Shown: positions 1 to 10,680, counted from the first letter of the stretch. The stretch: 64,000 nt of DNA from Paracoccaceae bacterium (GCA_024742695.1 JANSXY010000004.1:1-64000), one strand, 5' to 3'. A program made the numbers and translations. The notes: a model not told the origin generated them from the letters alone.

Positions 1-141
1 GAGATGGTGATGCCGGGCGACAACCTGAAGTTCGAGGTCGAGCTGATCGCCCCGATCGCCATGGAGGAGAAGCTGCGCTTCGCCATCCGCGAAGGCGGCC
101 GCACCGTCGGCGCAGGCGTCGTCTCCAAGATCATCGAGTGA
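1..141 (+). CDS. tuf: Elongation factor Tu, C-terminal end (partial)
   Basis: Only the last 46 codons lie in the window; the gene begins upstream. The residues MVMPGDN and the closing [12 protein letters not shown] are the beta-barrel domain III of EF-Tu, the GTPase that delivers aminoacyl-tRNA to the ribosomal A site. The frame is open from base 1 to TGA at 139-141. A position directly before rpsJ is the usual str/S10 junction. Whether the genome has a second tuf copy cannot be seen here. Confidence 0.95.
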   Translation, partial: EMVMPGDNLKFEVELIAPIAMEEKLRFAIREGGRTVGAGVVSKIIE

Positions 142-148
142 GCCTTTC

Positions 149-173
149 CGCGGCGGGCCCCGTGCCCGCCGCG
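149..173 (+). promoter_or_regulatory. Hairpin between tuf and rpsJ
   Basis: Ten-base perfect arms (149-158 and 164-173) enclose a 5-base loop. No T run follows, so it is not a classical intrinsic terminator. It could mark mRNA processing or partial attenuation between tuf and the S10 operon. Confidence 0.4.
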
Positions 174-256
174 CCCAGACTGAACTGGTTCGACGCGGGC
201 GGCGCGTGGTGCGCCGTCCGCCTCTCAACCGAAATCCCCCGCGAGAGGGAAAGAGA

Positions 257-565
257 ATGCAAGGTCAGAACATTCGCATCCGGCTGAAGGCCTTCGACTA
301 CCGCGTGCTCGACGCCAGCACGCAGGAGATCGTGAACACGGCCAAGCGGACCGGCGCGCAGGTGCGGGGCCCGATCCCGCTGCCGAACAAGATCGAGAAG
401 TTCACCGTTCTGCGCGGCCCGCATATCGACAAGAAGTCGCGCGACCAGTGGGAAATCCGCACGCACAAGCGGCTTCTCGACATCGTCGACCCGACGCCCC
501 AGACCGTGGACGCGCTGATGAAGCTCGACCTCGCGGCCGGCGTCGACGTCGAGATCAAGGTCTGA
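257..565 (+). CDS. rpsJ: 30S ribosomal protein S10
   Basis: 102 residues starting [14 protein letters not shown], the standard S10 N-terminus. The open frame extends 17 codons upstream but that stretch is not S10-like, and a purine-rich GAGAGGGAAAGAGA sits just before this ATG. S10 is a 3' domain protein of the small subunit and, as NusE, also a transcription antitermination factor. It is the first gene of the S10 operon, followed after 13 bases by rplC. Confidence 0.96.
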   Translation: MQGQNIRIRLKAFDYRVLDASTQEIVNTAKRTGAQVRGPIPLPNKIEKFTVLRGPHIDKKSRDQWEIRTHKRLLDIVDPTPQTVDALMKLDLAAGVDVEIKV

Positions 566-578
566 GGAGGGCAGGAAG

Positions 579-1319
579 ATGCTGCGTTCCGGAGTGATCG
601 CCAAGAAGCTGGGCATGACCCGGCTGTTCATGGAGGACGGCCGGCAGGTTCCGGTCACCGTCCTGCAACTCGACAACCTGCAGGTGGTCGCGCAGCGCAC
701 CGCCGAGCGTGACGGCTATACCGCCGTCCAGCTTGGCGCCGGCTCTGCCAAGGCCAAGCGCACCACCGCCGCGATGCGGGGCCATTTCGCGCGCGCCAAC
801 GTCGCGCCGAAGCGCAAGATCGCCGAGTTCCGGGTCAGCCCCGAGAACCTGATCGACGTGGGCGCGGAAATCACCGCCGACCACTATGCCGCGGGCCAGT
901 ACGTGGACATCGCGGGCACCTCGATCGGCAAGGGCTTTGCCGGTGCGATGAAGCGGCACAACTTCGGCGGCCTGCGCGCCAGCCACGGCGTGTCGATCAG
1001 CCACCGCTCGCACGGCTCCACCGGCCAGTGCCAGGATCCGGGCAAGGTGTTCAAGGGCAAGAAGATGGCCGGCCATCTCGGCGCGGTTCGGGTGACGACC
1101 CAGAACATCCAGGTCGTGCGCACCGACGCCGATCGCGGGCTGATCATGGTCAAGGGGTCGGTTCCCGGCTCCAAGGGCGGCTGGGTCACGATCAAGGACG
1201 CGGTGAAGAAGCCGCTGCCCGCCGACGTGCCGAAGCCGGCCGCGGTGAAGTCGGCCAAGGCGGCCGAGACGGCCGAGGCCCCGGCTGCCGAGGTTCCGGC
1301 CGAAGGGGGTGAAGCATGA
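579..1319 (+). CDS. rplC: 50S ribosomal protein L3
   Basis: 246 residues. The L3 signature [20 protein letters not shown] is intact; L3 binds 23S rRNA near the peptidyl transferase centre and starts large-subunit assembly. The last 30 or so residues are an Ala/Glu/Pro-rich tail ([15 protein letters not shown]) that the roughly 209-residue E. coli protein lacks; such tails are common in alphaproteobacteria. A GGAGGGCAGGAAG ribosome-binding region precedes the ATG. The end overlaps rplD by 4 bases (ATGA). Confidence 0.96.
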   Translation: MLRSGVIAKKLGMTRLFMEDGRQVPVTVLQLDNLQVVAQRTAERDGYTAVQLGAGSAKAKRTTAAMRGHFARANVAPKRKIAEFRVSPENLIDVGAEITADHYAAGQYVDIAGTSIGKGFAGAMKRHNFGGLRASHGVSISHRSHGSTGQCQDPGKVFKGKKMAGHLGAVRVTTQNIQVVRTDADRGLIMVKGSVPGSKGGWVTIKDAVKKPLPADVPKPAAVKSAKAAETAEAPAAEVPAEGGEA

Positions 1320-1936
1320 AACTCGACGTCATCAAGCTCGACGCCGGCAAGGCGGGGTCGATCGACCTCGACGACGCGATCTTCGGCCTCGAGCCGCGCG
1401 CCGACATCCTGCACCGCGTCGTGCGCTGGCAGCGGGCCAAGGCCCAGGCCGGCACGCACAAGGTCAAGACCAAGTCCGAGGTCAGCTACTCGACCCGGAA
1501 GATCTACAAGCAGAAGGGCACCGGCGGCGCGCGCCACGGCTCCCGCAAGGCTCCGATCTTCCGCAAGGGCGGCGTCTACAAGGGCCCGACCCCGCGCAGC
1601 CATGCCCACGACCTTCCCAAGAAGGTTCGGGCGCTTGGCCTGAAGCATGCGTTGTCGGCCAAGGCCCAGGCGGGGGCGCTGACGATCCTCGACGCGGCCG
1701 ACATGGCCGAGGCGAAGACCGCGATGCTTGTGCGTGCCGCGCGCGAGCTGGGCTGGAAGCGTGTCCTGGTCATCGACGGGGCGGAACTGAACGACAACTT
1801 CGTCCGCGCCGCGGCCAATATCGAGGGCATCGACGTGCTGCCGTCGATGGGCGCCAATGTCTATGACATCCTCAAGCGCGATCAGCTGGTGATCACGAAG
1901 GCGGGTGTCGAAGCTCTGGAGGCTCGCCTGAAATGA
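1316..1936 (+). CDS. rplD: 50S ribosomal protein L4
   Basis: 206 residues, the usual length. Contains the extended-loop motif [21 protein letters not shown] that reaches into the exit tunnel. In E. coli L4 represses its own S10 operon; no equivalent leader can be judged here because the leader lies before rpsJ. ATGA overlaps link it to rplC upstream and rplW downstream, suggesting translational coupling. A longer-looking reading in another frame (from 1309) is a shadow. Confidence 0.96.
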   Translation: MKLDVIKLDAGKAGSIDLDDAIFGLEPRADILHRVVRWQRAKAQAGTHKVKTKSEVSYSTRKIYKQKGTGGARHGSRKAPIFRKGGVYKGPTPRSHAHDLPKKVRALGLKHALSAKAQAGALTILDAADMAEAKTAMLVRAARELGWKRVLVIDGAELNDNFVRAAANIEGIDVLPSMGANVYDILKRDQLVITKAGVEALEARLK

Positions 1937-2229
1937 GCGCGAAACCCGAACACTACGACGTGATCCGCAAGCCGGTGATCACCGAGAAGGCGACGATGGC
2001 CTCCGAGGCCGGCGCGGTCGTCTTCGAAGTGGCGATGGATGCCAACAAGCCGCAGATCAAGGAAGCGGTCGAGGCGCTGTTCGGCGTCAAGGTGAAGGCG
2101 GTCAACACCACCATCACCAAGGGCAAGACCAAGCGCTTCCGCGGCCGCCCCGGCGTCCGCTCGGACGTGAAGAAGGCCTATGTGACGCTCGAAGAGGGCA
2201 ACACTATCGACGTGTCCACCGGCCTCTGA
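1933..2229 (+). CDS. rplW: 50S ribosomal protein L23
   Basis: 98 residues with the L23 pattern [13 protein letters not shown] near the N-terminus and [16 protein letters not shown]23 lines the tunnel exit and is the docking site for trigger factor and for SRP, whose protein Ffh is also encoded in this window at 44527-46032. It starts inside the rplD stop (ATGA) and is followed by a 114-base gap before rplB. Confidence 0.96.
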   Translation: MSAKPEHYDVIRKPVITEKATMASEAGAVVFEVAMDANKPQIKEAVEALFGVKVKAVNTTITKGKTKRFRGRPGVRSDVKKAYVTLEEGNTIDVSTGL

Positions 2230-2245
2230 TAGAAGCCGCGACTCG

Positions 2246-2269
2246 GCGGCCCCGGGAACCCGGGGCCGC
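2246..2269 (+). promoter_or_regulatory. Intercistronic hairpin rplW-rplB
   Basis: Arms 2246-2256 and 2259-2269 are perfectly complementary (11 bp) around a central AA. There is no T run. It fills the only wide gap in the first half of the S10 operon and may act in mRNA processing or stability. Confidence 0.4.
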
Positions 2270-2343
2270 AGATCATTTGAAGGGGCCGGGCGACCGGCCA
2301 GACGAAACGGACCCATGGTCCAAGGCAACGGAAGACAGAAAGC

Positions 2344-3180
2344 ATGGCACTCAAGTCGTACAAGCCGACGACGCCGGGCCAGCGAGGGCTGGTTCTGATC
2401 GACCGTTCGGAGCTTTGGAAAGGTCGGCCGGTCAAGGCGCTCACCCAGGGCCTGACGAAAACCGGCGGCCGGAACAACACCGGACGGATCACGATGTGGC
2501 ACAAGGGTGGCGGCGCCAAGCGTCTCTACCGCATCGTCGATTTCCGGCGGCGGAAGTTCGACGTCCCCGCGACGGTCGAGCGGATCGAATACGATCCCAA
2601 CCGCACCGCCTTCATCGCGCTGATCCGCTACCAGGACGGTGAGCAGGCCTACATCCTGGCCCCGCAGCGCCTTGCGGTGGGCGACACGGTGCTGTCGGCG
2701 GCCAAGACCGACGTGAAGCCGGGCAACGCGATGCCGTTCTCCGGTATGCCGATCGGCACGATCGTGCACAACGTGGAACTGAAGCCGGGCAAGGGCGGCC
2801 AGATCGCGCGCGCGGCGGGCACCTATGCCCAGTTCGTCGGTCGTGACGGCGGCTATGCGCAGATCCGGCTGTCGTCGGGCGAGCTGCGGCTGGTGCGCCA
2901 GGAATGCATGGCGACGATCGGCGCGGTGTCGAACCCCGACAACTCGAACCAGAACCTCGGCAAGGCCGGCCGCAAGCGGCACATGGGCGTTCGCCCGACC
3001 GTTCGCGGCGTCGCCATGAACCCGATCGACCACCCGCATGGCGGCGGCGAAGGCCGCACCTCGGGCGGTCGCCACCCGGTCACCCCCTGGGGCAAGGGCA
3101 CCAAGGGCAACCGGACCCGCAAGAACAAGACGACGGACAAGTACATCCTCCGTTCGCGTCACGCGAAGAAAGGGCGCTGA
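2344..3180 (+). CDS. rplB: 50S ribosomal protein L2
   Basis: 278 residues, full length for L2. The C-terminal signature [20 protein letters not shown] is present, including the His implicated near the peptidyl transferase centre. The N-terminus [14 protein letters not shown] is typical. L2 helps join the two subunits. It is followed after 3 bases by rpsS. Confidence 0.97.
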   Translation: MALKSYKPTTPGQRGLVLIDRSELWKGRPVKALTQGLTKTGGRNNTGRITMWHKGGGAKRLYRIVDFRRRKFDVPATVERIEYDPNRTAFIALIRYQDGEQAYILAPQRLAVGDTVLSAAKTDVKPGNAMPFSGMPIGTIVHNVELKPGKGGQIARAAGTYAQFVGRDGGYAQIRLSSGELRLVRQECMATIGAVSNPDNSNQNLGKAGRKRHMGVRPTVRGVAMNPIDHPHGGGEGRTSGGRHPVTPWGKGTKGNRTRKNKTTDKYILRSRHAKKGR

Positions 3181-3183
3181 TCC

Positions 3184-3462
3184 ATGGGACGTTCAGTTTG
3201 GAAAGGCCCGTTCGTCGACAGCTACGTTCTCAAGAAGGCCGAGAAGGCGCGTGAGAGCGGACGTTCGGACGTCATCAAGATCTGGTCGCGCCGCTCGACC
3301 ATCCTGCCGCAGTTCGTCGGCCTCACCTTCGGGGTCTACAACGGCCAGAAGCACATCCCGGTCAACGTGACCGAGGAGATGATCGGCCAGAAGTTCGGCG
3401 AGTACTCGCCCACGCGGACCTACTACGGCCACGCGGCGGACAAGAAAGCGAAGAGGAAGTAA
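3184..3462 (+). CDS. rpsS: 30S ribosomal protein S19
   Basis: 92 residues starting [12 protein letters not shown], with the S19 core [10 protein letters not shown] and the [17 protein letters not shown] tail. S19 sits in the head of the 30S subunit with S13 near the A-site tRNA. It lies between rplB and rplV with 3-base gaps on both sides. Confidence 0.97.
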   Translation: MGRSVWKGPFVDSYVLKKAEKARESGRSDVIKIWSRRSTILPQFVGLTFGVYNGQKHIPVNVTEEMIGQKFGEYSPTRTYYGHAADKKAKRK

Positions 3463-3465
3463 GCC

Positions 3466-3857
3466 ATGGGTAAGGAAAAGAATCCGCGCCGCGTGGCGGA
3501 GAACGAGGCGATGGCGAAGCTGCGCATGCTGCGCACCTCGCCGCAGAAGCTGAACCTCGTGGCGGCGATGATCCGCGGCAAGAAGGTCGAGAAGGCGCTG
3601 GCTGACCTGACCTTCTCGAAGAAGCGGATCGCCGGCGACGTGCGCAAGTGCCTGCAGTCGGCGATCGCGAACGCCGAAAACAACCACGGGCTGGACGTCG
3701 ACGAACTGGTCGTCGCCGAGGCCTTCGTGGGCAAGAACCTGGTGCTGAAGCGTGGCCGCCCGCGGGCGCGCGGCCGCTTCGGCCGGATCATGAAGCCGTT
3801 CTCGGAGCTGACCATCAAGGTGCGGCAGGTCGAGGCCGAAGTTGGGGAGCAAGCCTA

Positions 3858-3858
<1 letters not shown>
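3466..3858 (+). CDS. rplV: 50S ribosomal protein L22
   Basis: 130 residues. The loop sequence [17 protein letters not shown] is the tunnel-reaching hairpin known as a macrolide-resistance site. Starts [13 protein letters not shown] a few bases after rpsS. Its TAA stop shares a base with the rpsC start (TAATG), so translation is probably coupled. Confidence 0.96.
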
Positions 3859-4568
<710 letters not shown>

Positions 4569-4580
4569 GGAGGGTAGGAG

Positions 4581-4994
4581 ATGCTGCAACCGAAACGGAC
4601 GAAGTTCCGCAAGCAGTTCAAGGGCCGGATCAAGGGCGAGGCGAAGGGCGGGTTCGACCTGAACTTCGGCGGCTACGGCCTGAAGGCCACCCAGCCCGAG
4701 CGCGTGACGGCGCGGCAGATCGAGGCGGCCCGCCGCGCGATCACCCGCCACATGAAGCGCCAGGGCCGGGTCTGGATCCGGATCTTCCCGGACACCCCGG
4801 TGACCTCCAAGCCCACCGAGGTGCGGATGGGCAAGGGCAAGGGCTCGGTCGATTTCTGGGCCGCCAAGGTCAAGCCCGGCCGGATCATGTTCGAGATCGA
4901 CGGCGTGAACGAAAGCATCGCGCGCGAGGCGCTGCGCCTGGGCGCGATGAAGCTGCCGGTCAAGACCCGGATCGTGGTCCGCGAGGACTGGTAA
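4581..4994 (+). CDS. rplP: 50S ribosomal protein L16
   Basis: 137 residues, normal length. Starts [19 protein letters not shown] and carries the signature [18 protein letters not shown]16 positions the A-site tRNA and completes 50S maturation. A GGAGGGTAGGAG site precedes the ATG. Unlike most bacteria, where rplP and rpmC touch, a 194-base gap follows. Confidence 0.97.
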   Translation: MLQPKRTKFRKQFKGRIKGEAKGGFDLNFGGYGLKATQPERVTARQIEAARRAITRHMKRQGRVWIRIFPDTPVTSKPTEVRMGKGKGSVDFWAAKVKPGRIMFEIDGVNESIAREALRLGAMKLPVKTRIVVREDW

Positions 4995-5013
4995 GGGCCG
5001 ATCCCGAAACGAA

Positions 5014-5039
5014 CGGTTCCGCCGGACACGGCGGGACCG
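5014..5039 (+). promoter_or_regulatory. Hairpin in the rplP-rpmC gap
   Basis: Arms 5014-5024 and 5029-5039 pair over 11 positions with one G-U, around a 4-base loop. It lies at the start of the 194-base spacer 4995-5188. No T run follows. No convincing ORF was found in the spacer. Confidence 0.4.
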
Positions 5040-5188
5040 CCCCGCGACGGACCCGCCGCGAGACAAGCCGGCCTTTGCGCTTGCTTTTCCACCGCGGGGG
5101 GAGTATCCGGCGCGCTCATGACTGCTCCACCGGATTCGCGTGTCACCCGCAAGGGGCCGCCCGGTGATGTGAAAGAAGGAAAGAAAAG

Positions 5189-5401
5189 ATGGCGAAAGAC
5201 GCCGCCGAACTGCGTTCGAAAACGCCCGACCAGCTGCGCGAGCAGCTGCTGGCGCTGAAGAAGGAAGCGTTCAACCTGCGCTTCCAGCAAGCCACGAACC
5301 AGCTTGAGAACACCGCCCGCATGCGTGCCGTCCGGCGCGAGGTGGCGCGGGTGAAGACCGTTCTGAACCAGAAGGCCGCCGAAGCGGCCGCGTCGAACTG
5401 A
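5189..5401 (+). CDS. rpmC: 50S ribosomal protein L29
   Basis: 70 residues; the core [20 protein letters not shown] is the L29 helical hairpin, with [21 protein letters not shown] following. L29 sits at the tunnel exit beside L23. An AAAGAAGGAAAGAAAAG purine run gives the ribosome-binding site. It leads the rpmC-rpsQ pair after an unusually long untranslated stretch. Confidence 0.95.
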   Translation: MAKDAAELRSKTPDQLREQLLALKKEAFNLRFQQATNQLENTARMRAVRREVARVKTVLNQKAAEAAASN

Positions 5402-5414
5402 GGAGGCGCCCGAG

Positions 5415-5654
5415 ATGCCCAGACGTATCCTGCAGGGTGTTGTCACCTCCGACAAGAACGAGCAGACGGTCACCGTCCGCGTCGAGCGCCGGTTCACCCA
5501 TCCGGTGATGAAGAAGACCGTGCGGTTTTCGAAGAAGTACCGGGCGCATGACCCAGAGAACCAGTTCAAGGTCGGCGACACCGTGCGCATCATCGAATGC
5601 GCGCCGATCTCGAAATCCAAGCGCTGGAAGGTGGTGACCGAAGCTTCGGCTTGA
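5415..5654 (+). CDS. rpsQ: 30S ribosomal protein S17
   Basis: 79 residues, starts [21 protein letters not shown], an OB-fold primary rRNA binder of the small subunit. The motif VKVGDTVRI-like segment [20 protein letters not shown] is diagnostic. GGAGGCG precedes the ATG. rplN follows after 60 bases. Confidence 0.96.
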   Translation: MPRRILQGVVTSDKNEQTVTVRVERRFTHPVMKKTVRFSKKYRAHDPENQFKVGDTVRIIECAPISKSKRWKVVTEASA

Positions 5655-5714
5655 TCGCCCCCTCCGGTTTGATCGAAACCCTGGGACAGGTTCCCAAAGG
5701 TCGGGAGAAACCAA

Positions 5715-6083
5715 ATGATCCAGATGCAGACCAATCTGGATGTCGCTGACAACTCCGGCGCGCGCCGGGTGCAGTGCATCAAGGTCCTGGGTGGTTCCCA
5801 TCGCCGCTACGCCTCTGTGGGCGACATCATCGTGGTGTCGGTGAAGGAAGCGATTCCGCGCGGCCGCGTGAAGAAGGGCGACGTGCGCAAGGCCGTCGTC
5901 GTGCGCACCGCCAAGGAAGTGCGCCGCGAAGACGGCACGTCGATCCGCTTCGACCGCAACGCCGCGGTGATCCTCAACAACCAGGGCGAGCCCGTGGGCA
6001 CCCGGATCTTCGGGCCGGTGGTGCGCGAACTGCGCGCCAAGAACTTCATGAAGATCATCTCGCTGGCGCCGGAGGTGCTGTGA
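5715..6083 (+). CDS. rplN: 50S ribosomal protein L14
   Basis: 122 residues, the exact length conserved across bacteria. Starts [19 protein letters not shown] and contains [20 protein letters not shown] and the closing [13 protein letters not shown]14 contributes to inter-subunit contacts and is the target of the silencing factor RsfS. The stop overlaps the rplX start by one base (TGATG). Confidence 0.97.
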   Translation: MIQMQTNLDVADNSGARRVQCIKVLGGSHRRYASVGDIIVVSVKEAIPRGRVKKGDVRKAVVVRTAKEVRREDGTSIRFDRNAAVILNNQGEPVGTRIFGPVVRELRAKNFMKIISLAPEVL

Positions 6084-6387
6084 TGGCCGCGAAACTGAAG
6101 AAGGGCGACACCGTCGTCGTGCTCGCCGGCAAGGACAAGGGCAAGACCGGCGAGATCACGCGCGTCATGCCGAAGGACAACAAGGCCGTGGTCGAGGGCG
6201 TGAACATCGCCATCCGCCACACCCGCCAGTCGGCGCAAAGCCAGGGCGGCCGGGTTCCGAAGGCGATGCCGATCGACCTGTCGAACCTTGCGCTGATGGA
6301 CAAGAACGGCAAGGCCACCCGCGTCGGCTTCCGCATGGAAGAGGGCAAGAAGGTGCGCTACGCCAAGACCACCGGGGAGGCGATCTG

Positions 6388-6388
<1 letters not shown>
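6083..6388 (+). CDS. rplX: 50S ribosomal protein L24
   Basis: 101 residues starting [20 protein letters not shown], a KOW motif typical of L24, which starts 50S assembly with L3. The open frame reaches back into rplN, but the ATG that shares a base with the rplN stop gives the conserved N-terminus. The TGA shares a base with the rplE ATG. Confidence 0.96.
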
Positions 6389-6948
<560 letters not shown>

Positions 6949-6966
6949 CGCGGGAGGAGAGAGACA

Positions 6967-7272
6967 ATGGCCAAGAAATCCATGGTTGAACGCGAAGTGA
7001 AGCGCGCGCGGCTGGTCAAGCAATACGCCGCCAAGCGCGCCGCGCTGAAAGCGACCATCGAAGACCAGAACCTGCCGATGGAAGAGCGGTTCAAGGCGAC
7101 GCTGAAACTGGCGAAGCTGCCGCGCAATTCCTCGCCCACCCGGCTGCACAACCGCTGCCAGCTGACGGGCCGCCCGCATGCGTATTACCGCAAGCTGAAA
7201 CTCTCGCGGATCATGCTGCGCGAACTGGCCTCCTTCGGCCAGATTCCCGGCATGGTGAAGTCGAGCTGGTAA
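6967..7272 (+). CDS. rpsN: 30S ribosomal protein S14, zinc-free type
   Basis: 101 residues ending [11 protein letters not shown]. It is the long C-minus form: where the short zinc-binding S14 has two CxxC pairs, this protein has only a single Cys in [15 protein letters not shown]. It therefore should not bind zinc. GGAGGAGAGAGACA precedes the ATG. Confidence 0.96.
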   Translation: MAKKSMVEREVKRARLVKQYAAKRAALKATIEDQNLPMEERFKATLKLAKLPRNSSPTRLHNRCQLTGRPHAYYRKLKLSRIMLRELASFGQIPGMVKSSW

Positions 7273-7285
7273 GGGAGATCGCAGA

Positions 7286-7684
7286 ATGTCGATGAACGAT
7301 CCGCTCGGCGATATGCTGACCCGCATCCGCAACGCGCAACTGCGCGGCAAGTCCACCGTGCGTACGCCGGCTTCCAAGCTGCGTGGCTGGGTGCTCGACG
7401 TGCTCGCGTCCGAGGGCTACATCCGCGGCTACGAGAAGGTGACGGGCGCCGATGGCCACCCGGAGCTGGAAATCTCGCTGAAGTATTTCGAGGGCACCCC
7501 GGTGATCCGCGAGATCAAGCGCGTCTCCACCCCCGGTCGCCGCGTCTACGCTGGCGTCAAGGACATTCCGGCCGTGCGCCAGGGTCTTGGCGTCTCGATC
7601 GTCTCCACGCCGAAAGGCGTGATGTCGGATGCAGCCGCACGCACCGCCAATGTCGGCGGCGAAGTGCTCTGCACCGTGTTCTGA
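7286..7684 (+). CDS. rpsH: 30S ribosomal protein S8
   Basis: 132 residues, starting [18 protein letters not shown]; a second ATG two codons in is possible. The ending [23 protein letters not shown] is the S8 rRNA-binding signature. In E. coli S8 is the translational repressor of the spc operon. rplF follows after 10 bases. Confidence 0.97.
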   Translation: MSMNDPLGDMLTRIRNAQLRGKSTVRTPASKLRGWVLDVLASEGYIRGYEKVTGADGHPELEISLKYFEGTPVIREIKRVSTPGRRVYAGVKDIPAVRQGLGVSIVSTPKGVMSDAAARTANVGGEVLCTVF

Positions 7685-7694
7685 GGAGGTCGCC

Positions 7695-8228
7695 ATGTCT
7701 CGTATTGGGAAGAAACCCGTCGAGCTGCCTTCGGGCGTTTCGGCGACGATCACCGGCCAGACGGTCGAGGTGAAGGGGCCGAAGGGCACCCTGAGCTTCA
7801 CCGCCACCGACGACGTGACCATCAGCCAGGCCGACAACCAGATCACCGTCGCGCCGCGCGGCACGTCCAAGCGGGCGCGCCAGCAGTGGGGCATGTCGCG
7901 CTCCATGGTGGCGAACCTCGTCACCGGCGTGACCACCGGCTTCAAGAAGGAGCTGGAGATCCAGGGCGTCGGCTACCGGGCCGCGATGCAGGGCAATACG
8001 CTCAAGCTGTCGCTGGGCTACAGCCACGAGGTGAATTTCGAGGTGCCCAAGGGCGTGACCATCACGACCCCGAAGCAGACCGAGATCGTCGTCGAGGGCG
8101 TGGATCCGCAGCAGGTGGGCCAGGTCGCCGCGAACATCCGCGAATGGCGCGAACCCGAGCCCTACAAGGGCAAGGGCATCCGCTACAAGGATGAGTACAT
8201 CTTCCGCAAGGAAGGCAAGAAGAAGTAA
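7695..8228 (+). CDS. rplF: 50S ribosomal protein L6
   Basis: 177 residues starting [15 protein letters not shown]; an open stretch upstream of this ATG overlaps rpsH and is not L6-like. GAGGAGGTCGCC is the ribosome-binding site. The second domain ends with [16 protein letters not shown], the L6 signature. L6 lies near the factor-binding site of the 50S subunit. Confidence 0.97.
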   Translation: MSRIGKKPVELPSGVSATITGQTVEVKGPKGTLSFTATDDVTISQADNQITVAPRGTSKRARQQWGMSRSMVANLVTGVTTGFKKELEIQGVGYRAAMQGNTLKLSLGYSHEVNFEVPKGVTITTPKQTEIVVEGVDPQQVGQVAANIREWREPEPYKGKGIRYKDEYIFRKEGKKK

Positions 8229-8239
8229 GGACCGGACAG

Positions 8240-8599
8240 ATGGCAAACAGCAAACGGGAACTGTTTCTGAAGCGCCGCCTGCGCGTTCGGAACAAGCTTC
8301 GCAAGATGGCGGACGGGCGCGCGCGCCTGTCGGTGCATCGTTCCAACAAGAACATCTCGGCCCAGCTGATCGACGACGTGCGCGGCGTGACGCTGGCGGC
8401 GGCCTCGTCGCTCGAGAAGGATCTGGGCGTGGTCGGCAAGAACAACGTCGAGGCGGCCGCCAAGGTCGGCGCGGCAATCGCCGAGCGCGCGAAGAAGGCC
8501 GGGGTCGAGGAGTGCTACTTCGATCGCGGCGGCTTCCTGTTCCACGGCAAGGTCAAGGCTCTGGCCGATGCGGCCCGCGAAGGCGGGTTGAAGTTCTGA
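8240..8599 (+). CDS. rplR: 50S ribosomal protein L18
   Basis: 119 residues; starts [20 protein letters not shown] and ends with the L18 signature [27 protein letters not shown]18 binds 5S rRNA together with L5. It is followed by a 114-base gap with a hairpin before rpsE. Confidence 0.97.
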   Translation: MANSKRELFLKRRLRVRNKLRKMADGRARLSVHRSNKNISAQLIDDVRGVTLAAASSLEKDLGVVGKNNVEAAAKVGAAIAERAKKAGVEECYFDRGGFLFHGKVKALADAAREGGLKF

Positions 8600-8606
8600 T
8601 GAATGC

Positions 8607-8626
8607 GGGTGGCGGCAGCGCCACCC
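8607..8626 (+). promoter_or_regulatory. Hairpin between rplR and rpsE
   Basis: Eight-base perfect arms (8607-8614 and 8619-8626) around a 4-base loop, directly after the rplR stop. There is no T run. It belongs to a series of similar structures at wide junctions of this ribosomal cluster. Confidence 0.35.
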
Positions 8627-8713
8627 CGATGATCCGGGCCGCGCTTCGCGCGCCGGCACCGGGATCGGCCGAAACGGCGCCGAGCGCGCGCCACCGAAAT
8701 CAAGGAATGCCTG

Positions 8714-9292
8714 ATGGCAGAACGTGACAACCGCCGGGACCGCCGCGACCGCGACGAAACCCCGGAATTCGCCGATCGCCTGGTCGCGATCAACCGCGTG
8801 TCGAAGACTGTCAAGGGCGGCAAGCGCTTCGGCTTCGCCGCGCTCGTGGTGGTCGGCGACCAGCGCGGCCGCGTCGGCTTCGGCAAGGGCAAGGCCAAGG
8901 AAGTGCCCGAGGCGATCCGCAAGGCCACCGAACAGGCCAAGCGCCAGATGATCCGGGTGCCGCTGCGCGATGGCCGCACGCTGCATCACGACATCGAAGG
9001 CCGCCATGGCGCCGGTCGTGTCGTGATGCGGACGGCCGTTCCGGGGACCGGCATCATCGCCGGCGGCCCGATGCGCGCCGTGTTCGAGATGCTGGGCATC
9101 CAGGATGTCGTGGCCAAGTCGCTGGGCACCCAGAACCCCTACAACATGATCCGCGCCACGATCGACGGCCTGAAGAAGGAATCGAGCCCCCGCCAGGTCG
9201 CGCAGCGCCGCGGCAAGAAGGTGGCCGACATCCTGAAGAAGCCGGAAGCCGAGGCGCCGGCCGAGGCTGCCGCCGAAACGACCGAAGCCTGA
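8714..9292 (+). CDS. rpsE: 30S ribosomal protein S5
   Basis: 192 residues. The dsRBD-like N-domain [20 protein letters not shown] and the second domain [20 protein letters not shown] are intact. The N-terminus is charged ([15 protein letters not shown]) and the C-terminus Ala/Glu-rich, as seen in alphaproteobacteria. S5 acts in mRNA helicase activity and decoding fidelity. Confidence 0.97.
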   Translation: MAERDNRRDRRDRDETPEFADRLVAINRVSKTVKGGKRFGFAALVVVGDQRGRVGFGKGKAKEVPEAIRKATEQAKRQMIRVPLRDGRTLHHDIEGRHGAGRVVMRTAVPGTGIIAGGPMRAVFEMLGIQDVVAKSLGTQNPYNMIRATIDGLKKESSPRQVAQRRGKKVADILKKPEAEAPAEAAAETTEA

Positions 9293-9303
9293 GGAGAGAC
9301 GCG

Positions 9304-9495
9304 ATGAGCAAGAAGACGATCGTCGTCAAGCAGGTCCGCTCCGCCGCGCGGCGCCCGGCCGTGCAGGCCGCCACGCTGAAGGGCCTTGGCCTGGGCAAGA
9401 TGAACCGCACGCGCGAGCTGGAAGACACGCCGGCGGTGCGCGGCATGGTCAACAAGATCCCGCATCTGGTGCAGATCATCGAGGAACGCGGCTGA
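9304..9495 (+). CDS. rpmD: 50S ribosomal protein L30
   Basis: 63 residues: [20 protein letters not shown] with the core [37 protein letters not shown] precedes the ATG. In the usual spc operon rplO follows directly; here a terminator-like hairpin and an extra gene intervene. Confidence 0.95.
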   Translation: MSKKTIVVKQVRSAARRPAVQAATLKGLGLGKMNRTRELEDTPAVRGMVNKIPHLVQIIEERG

Positions 9496-9520
9496 GGCCT
9501 GCGGCCTGACGCAATCGCGG

Positions 9521-9554
9521 CGCCCCGGCCCATCGGCCGGGGCGTTGTCGTTTC
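9521..9554 (+). terminator. Terminator-like hairpin after rpmD
   Basis: Perfect 10-bp arms (9521-9530 and 9535-9544) with loop CATC, followed by TTGTCGTTT. The T run is interrupted, so termination may be partial. It separates rpmD from the RraB-like gene. Confidence 0.6.
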
Positions 9555-9568
9555 AGGATGGGGACACG

Positions 9569-9898
9569 ATGGAACTGAAGGAACAACGCGCCGAGACCGA
9601 GGCCGCCTTTGCCGAGATGGCCGCCGATCCGGACATGCCCGCGCGGGCCAGCCTGGTCTTCGCCTTCCTGCCCGCCGACGCGGACGCGGATTGGGACGCG
9701 CTGACCGAGGCCGCCGAGGCCGCGGGCTACGAGGTGGCCTGGGCCGAGCCGGACGAGGACGGCACGGCGGTGCTGGAGATCGCGACCGACGAGATCGCGC
9801 TGACGCTCGATGCGCTCTGGGCCGAGGAAGAGCGGCTGACGCTGATGGCCGCGGTGCACGGGTTCGAGGCCGACGGCTGGGCGGTGTTCGGCGATTAG
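9569..9898 (+). CDS. rraB: RraB-like regulator of ribonuclease E
   Basis: 109 acidic residues. The opening LKEQRAETEAAFAEM, the middle LTEAAEAAGYEV and the end LMAAVHGFEADGWAVFGD match the layout of RraB, the protein inhibitor that binds RNase E and changes which RNAs it cuts. The first ATG (9545) is eight codons earlier; the ATG at 9569 has GATGGGGA before it and gives the family N-terminus. It is inserted between rpmD and rplO, flanked by a terminator-like hairpin and a possible rplO promoter. The function is inferred from similarity seen by eye; partner and effect are untested. Confidence 0.75.
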   Translation: MELKEQRAETEAAFAEMAADPDMPARASLVFAFLPADADADWDALTEAAEAAGYEVAWAEPDEDGTAVLEIATDEIALTLDALWAEEERLTLMAAVHGFEADGWAVFGD

Positions 9899-10033
9899 GG
9901 ACCGGGCCGGCGCTGCCGGGTGCCGGCGGGCGCGCGCGCCCCGGGGCGGAGGCACGCGACGCGCCTTGAGGGCCCTTGCCGCCCCGTTGCCGCAATCCGT
10001 CGATCCTGTCGTCCCGCTCCGCGGCCATCCCCC

Positions 10034-10062
10034 TTGCGCCGCGCCCCCCGTTTCGTCTATAG
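10034..10062 (+). promoter_or_regulatory. Possible promoter for rplO
   Basis: TTGCGC (10034-10039), 17-base spacer, CTATAG (10057-10062). It lies in the 260-base gap 9899-10158, about 100 bases before rplO, where a restart is needed if the upstream hairpin terminates. The -35 box is weak; no other feature was found in this gap. Confidence 0.35.
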
Positions 10063-10158
10063 GCCCCCGGTGGCCGCTCCCGGCCCAACCACCAGAACCA
10101 AGAAACGCCGTGTTGGCCCTGTCGTCGCTGATGGGTCGTTCCGGCAAGGAGAAGCGAC

Positions 10159-10629
10159 ATGAAACTGAATGAACTGCGCGACAACGACGGCGCGGCGAAA
10201 AAGAAGAAGCGCATCGGCCGCGGCCCGGGTTCGGGCAAGGGCAAGATGGGCGGACGCGGCATCAAGGGCCAGACCTCGCGCTCCGGCGTGGCGTTGAACG
10301 GCTACGAAGGCGGCCAGATGCCGCTGTACCGCCGGCTTCCCAAGCGCGGCTTCACCAAGCCCAACGCCAAGAAGTTCGCCGTCGTGAACCTGGGCCTGAT
10401 CCAGAAATTCGTCGAGGCCGGCAAGCTCGACGCCAAGGCCGAGATCAACGAGGATGCGCTCGTGGCCTCGGGCCTGGTGCGGCGCAAGCTCGACGGCGTG
10501 CGGGTCTTGGCCAAGGGCGAGATCACCCAGAAACTCGATATCGCGGTCACCGGCGCCTCCAAGGCCGCCGTCGCCGCGGTCGAGGCGGCGGGCGGGTCGC
10601 TGAAGCTGGCCGGCGCTGCGGCCGAATAA
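10159..10629 (+). CDS. rplO: 50S ribosomal protein L15
   Basis: 156 residues starting [22 protein letters not shown] with the L15 motif [17 protein letters not shown] and GFEGGQMP-like [31 protein letters not shown] is the ribosome-binding site. L15 is a late-assembly protein of the 50S subunit. secY follows after about 100 bases. Confidence 0.97.
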   Translation: MKLNELRDNDGAAKKKKRIGRGPGSGKGKMGGRGIKGQTSRSGVALNGYEGGQMPLYRRLPKRGFTKPNAKKFAVVNLGLIQKFVEAGKLDAKAEINEDALVASGLVRRKLDGVRVLAKGEITQKLDIAVTGASKAAVAAVEAAGGSLKLAGAAAE

Positions 10630-10633
10630 GCGG

Positions 10634-10662
10634 TTGTGGGCGCCCGGCCGGGTGCCTACATA
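10634..10662 (+). promoter_or_regulatory. Possible promoter for secY-adk
   Basis: TTGTGG (10634-10639), 17-base spacer, TACATA (10657-10662), just after the rplO stop. Spacing is ideal and the boxes are moderate. A hairpin lies between it and secY, so the output may be attenuated. Confidence 0.4.
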
Positions 10663-10680
10663 GCTTTAGGTTTTCCAACG

